DNA of 17,559 nucleotides from an uncultured Clostridia bacterium. Lineage in GTDB: Bacteria; Bacillota; Clostridia; Oscillospirales; Ruminococcaceae. This document shows positions 15,072 to 17,559 of this stretch, one piece after another. A program made the position numbers and the translations under genes. The notes beneath the pieces are model-generated. The model did no database searches. It saw nothing but the letters and a program-made list of their open reading frames with translations, and was not told the DNA's origin. Location of the stretch: contig CANRLY010000014.1 in assembly GCA_947631585.1 (NCBI GenBank), positions 1 through 17,559 on the forward strand. Direction: 5' to 3'. Within the stretch, counting starts at the first letter, position 1, and each line of letters starts with the position of its first letter.

Positions 15072-17303
15072 ATGGGTAATAGAAAAAAAGTCGCAGTGAC
15101 TGTGAGACCATCATCGTCCGCTGCTTCTAAAGGCAAGAAAAAGAAAAAAGTAAGCACGCCGGTCAAGGTGCTGAAAATAACGGGTACAGTTATCCTGTCG
15201 TTTATGTTTATCATAATTATCACAGGCTCTATCTTCGCAACGGCGCTTACTATCTATGTGCTGAATTATATTGATTCCACAACGCCTATTTCTCTTGAAA
15301 ATGTCGAACTGAATTTCACTTCCAGATTTCTTGCGGAAAATCCGGATTACGATGAAAACGATCCGGAATCTGACCAGTACATGACCTATTACACCCTTGC
15401 ACAGAACGGTGAAAGGCGTGTCTGGGCTGACCTGGAACAAATGCCGAAATACCTTATAGATGCGTATGTTTATTCTGAGGACGAAAGGTTCTATTCCCAC
15501 GATGGCGTGGATTTTAAACGTACTTTCGGCGCATTTGCCAATATGATACTGCATTTTATGGAGGACGACTTCGGCGGCTCGACTATCACTCAGCAGACTA
15601 TCAAGAATATTACCGGCGATGACGCTACTCTCGGCGGCGCAGGCATAACCAGAAAGATAAGAGAGATAACACGTTCCATAAACGTTGAAAAGACCTATAC
15701 CAAAGACGAGATATTAGAGACTTACCTGAATATCATCTCCCTTAACACTAACCAGTATAACATAAGGGGCGTTCAGGCAGCGGCGAACTTCTATTTTGGC
15801 AAAGACGTTTCGGAACTTACTTTAGGGGAATGTGCCAGCCTTGCGGCAATTACCAAGAACCCCTCAAAGAGAAACCCTTATGATAATCTTGAGGGAAACT
15901 ATGAAAGACGTGCTAATATCCTGAAAGTAATGCTTAACAACGGCGCTATCTCCACCCAGGAGTATGAACAGGCGCTTAATGAAGAACTTGTCATAACCGG
16001 TGATATCAATTTTTCGTCCGATACTGACAGCGTTGCAGAGGAGATAGAAAATCAGGGAATGTCGTCATGGTATGTTGACGAGGCGATAAGAGAAACTATC
16101 GAGATATTCCAGGAATACTATGGAATAACTTATAGCACCGCTTCCGACCGTATTGCAGGAGGAGGCTATACGGTCACCACCAATGTGGATCTGAATGTTC
16201 AGAAAAAACTTGAAGAAGAATACCTTGATGATTCCAATTTCCAAAGCTATGCTTTTGGTGACGACGACCTTTGGTCGGCTTTCGTGTGCATGGACTACAA
16301 CGGTCATGTCAGAGCGGTCATTGGAAACCGTGGAGAAAAAACCAATTTCATGGGTTGGAACAACGCTACTCAGGCTACCAGATCACCTGGTTCGACCATC
16401 AAACCGATAGCTTCTTATGCACCGGCTATGGATCAGGATCTTATCAACTGGTCAACTATGTTCAAAGACGAACCTATCAAAATCATGAAAGACGGCGTTG
16501 AACAGGAATGGCCGAGGAACTATTCGGAAATGGGCGATGTTTCCAACTGGTCGTATAATTATTACGGAACTTATGAGATGCTCCAGCGATCTCTTAATAC
16601 TGCGCCGGCTCAGCTTATTAAAAAGATGACTCCTGCGTACAGCTATAACTTCCTGCAAAGCAAACTTCACATTTCAACGCTTGACCCCGATAACGACGTT
16701 GACTACTCGTCTATGACGGTCGGCGGAATGAGAAAAGGTACTAAGCTTATAGAACTTGTTGCCGCTTATCAGATCTTCGGCAACGGCGGTAAGTATTATT
16801 CGCCGCATTTTGTATCAAAGATAGTTGACCGTGAGGGTAATGTTATTTATGACGGCGACAGCTTCTATGAAAACGCTATTGATGAAACAACTTCTTATGT
16901 AATGAACAGAATGTTGAAGTCGGCTGTTGACAATGACATAGGTACCGGCCGTGAAGCAAGGATAAGCGGTGTTGAGGTGTGCGGTAAGACAGGTACATCT
17001 CAGGAGTGGCAGAACCTGACGTTTGTCGGCTGTACTCCGGAATATGTAAGCGGCGTGTGGATAGGCTTCGAGGACGTTCAGGAGATACCTACTTCAAAGT
17101 ATCAGAATATAGCCAAGATCTGGAAAAACGTATTCGGCGATGTTGTTACCGCTTGCGAAACCAAGGAATTTACTGCGCCGGAGGGTGTTTCGCAGCTTAA
17201 ATTCTGCAAGAAAACCGGCAAACTCGCCTCAAAAACTTGTACTTCAACTGGCATTGGATACTATAAAGATTCCAACATTCCCGAATATTGCAAAGGACAC
17301 TAA
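15072..17303 (+). CDS. Class A penicillin-binding protein (PBP1a-type)
   Basis: A bifunctional peptidoglycan synthase of 743 residues, anchored in the membrane with its catalytic domains outside. A Lys-rich cytoplasmic tail (residues 1-33, with KGKKKKK) is followed by one membrane segment (about 34-60). The GT51 glycosyltransferase domain (about 110-300) has catalytic Glu136 in EDERFYSHDGVD, then GGSTITQQTIKN and TRKIREITRSI. The transpeptidase domain has the three active-site motifs Ser441-T-I-K444, Ser507-L-N509 and Lys639-T-G. The last 50 residues carry a Cys pattern (FCKKTGKLASKTC, then YCKGH). AAGGA (15061-15065) is 6 bases before the ATG. It has its own promoter and is transcribed apart from ispH-S1. 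Released undecaprenyl diphosphate would be recycled by UppP. Confidence 0.95.
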   Translation: MGNRKKVAVTVRPSSSAASKGKKKKKVSTPVKVLKITGTVILSFMFIIIITGSIFATALTIYVLNYIDSTTPISLENVELNFTSRFLAENPDYDENDPESDQYMTYYTLAQNGERRVWADLEQMPKYLIDAYVYSEDERFYSHDGVDFKRTFGAFANMILHFMEDDFGGSTITQQTIKNITGDDATLGGAGITRKIREITRSINVEKTYTKDEILETYLNIISLNTNQYNIRGVQAAANFYFGKDVSELTLGECASLAAITKNPSKRNPYDNLEGNYERRANILKVMLNNGAISTQEYEQALNEELVITGDINFSSDTDSVAEEIENQGMSSWYVDEAIRETIEIFQEYYGITYSTASDRIAGGGYTVTTNVDLNVQKKLEEEYLDDSNFQSYAFGDDDLWSAFVCMDYNGHVRAVIGNRGEKTNFMGWNNATQATRSPGSTIKPIASYAPAMDQDLINWSTMFKDEPIKIMKDGVEQEWPRNYSEMGDVSNWSYNYYGTYEMLQRSLNTAPAQLIKKMTPAYSYNFLQSKLHISTLDPDNDVDYSSMTVGGMRKGTKLIELVAAYQIFGNGGKYYSPHFVSKIVDREGNVIYDGDSFYENAIDETTSYVMNRMLKSAVDNDIGTGREARISGVEVCGKTGTSQEWQNLTFVGCTPEYVSGVWIGFEDVQEIPTSKYQNIAKIWKNVFGDVVTACETKEFTAPEGVSQLKFCKKTGKLASKTCTSTGIGYYKDSNIPEYCKGH

Positions 17304-17314
17304 ATAATCATAAT

Positions 17315-17348
17315 GCCTCCGCAGCCGGCAGTGGTCAGTTGCGGAGGC
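17315..17348 (+). terminator. Hairpin after the PBP gene, weak terminator or attenuator
   Basis: A perfect 9-bp GC-rich stem, GCCTCCGCA (17315-17323) with TGCGGAGGC (17340-17348), closes a 16-base loop 11 bases after the PBP stop. No T-run follows, so Rho-independent termination would be inefficient. An alternative stem, GTCAG (17334-17338) with CTGAC (17348-17352), is mutually exclusive with it. Confidence 0.5.
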
Positions 17349-17373
17349 TGACTGTTAAAAAGGGGTCGTACTT

Positions 17374-17559
17374 GTGAAATTAAGATACTGCTGCCCTTGT
17401 CACTTTGGGCTGGAAAGCGTTCTCAGCTTTGAGGTGAAAAAGATAGGCGGAGAAAATGTTATCGTTACTGACGGAAAAGTGCAGTTTGAGGGGGAAGAAC
17501 AGCTTATCGCCGACGCAAATATCTGCCTTTCCGTCGCCGAAAGGGTATTGATAGAACTG
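17374..17559 (+). CDS. RlmL/YpsC-type class I SAM-dependent RNA methyltransferase, 3'-truncated
   Basis: Only the first 62 codons lie in the window, starting at GTG with AAGGGG (17360-17365) 8 bases upstream. The fragment opens VKLRYCCPCHFGLESVLSFE and ends with CLSVAERVLIEL. This matches the N-terminal ferredoxin-like and THUMP region of the RlmL/YpsC family, which usually reads like ATCLFGLEGVL and later LRTAERVLIEL. Full-length members are about 370-390 residues and methylate 23S rRNA guanine. The catalytic domain is outside the window, so the assignment rests on this N-terminal pattern. Confidence 0.78.
   Translation, partial: MKLRYCCPCHFGLESVLSFEVKKIGGENVIVTDGKVQFEGEEQLIADANICLSVAERVLIEL

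Noticed and set aside
1..17559. CRISPR arrays, insertion sequences, tRNA genes, prophage or defence genes
   Set aside because: No array-like direct repeats, terminal inverted repeats, transposase motifs or tRNA-like cloverleafs were seen; almost all the sequence is accounted for by housekeeping genes.

Overview
The window is a densely packed stretch of housekeeping genes from a low-to-mid GC Gram-positive anaerobe. The most likely source is class Clostridia, close to Ruminococcus/Oscillospiraceae. The indications are strong AAGGAGG-type ribosome binding sites, the order tepA - small ORF - uppP - ftsK/spoIIIE, an IspH-S1 fusion of the clostridial kind, and a class A PBP. The family placement is inferred; no rRNA or other decisive marker is present. 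All genes lie on the + strand. I see no mobile element, tRNA, rRNA, CRISPR array or sign of horizontal transfer.

Layout. Positions 1-642 hold the end of a histidine operon (hisI truncated by the window edge, then hisE), closed by a strong terminator at 649-681. A near-consensus promoter at 745-774 starts a long run of closely spaced or overlapping genes to about 11325: tepA, a small unknown ORF, uppP, ftsK/spoIIIE, a YgiQ-family radical SAM protein, a membrane-anchored ComEC-like metallo-hydrolase, a DUF3006 protein, an RpiR-family regulator, a BaiN/HI0933-type flavoprotein and a sirtuin. No clear terminator breaks this run, so it may be one operon. A second promoter (11345-11373) drives two fusion genes in a row, cmk-plsC and ispH-S1, closed by a terminator at 14869-14898. 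A third promoter (14952-14980) drives a class A penicillin-binding protein, followed by a hairpin. The start of an RlmL/YpsC-type RNA methyltransferase runs off the right edge.

How the genes fit together. Several products act around envelope growth and division. IspH makes isoprenoid precursors of the undecaprenyl carrier, the PBP polymerises lipid II and releases undecaprenyl diphosphate, UppP recycles it, PlsC makes phosphatidic acid, and FtsK/SpoIIIE moves DNA through the septum. The other genes are nucleotide metabolism (Cmk), translation and rRNA modification (S1, methyltransferase), NAD/FAD-linked enzymes and a regulator.

I found no obviously new multi-gene system. The most interesting signals concern translation. 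The RpiR gene has a strong Shine-Dalgarno separated from its start codon by an 8-bp hairpin that would restore normal spacing when folded. The ispH-S1 fusion has a perfect Shine-Dalgarno at the domain junction, before an in-frame ATG, which could yield free S1. The adjacent cmk-plsC fusion, a direct repeat upstream of the tepA promoter, and the MBL-DUF3006 pair also merit a look. No gene-free stretch exceeds 300 bases; the two longest (643-870 and 14853-15071) hold terminators, promoters and leaders.
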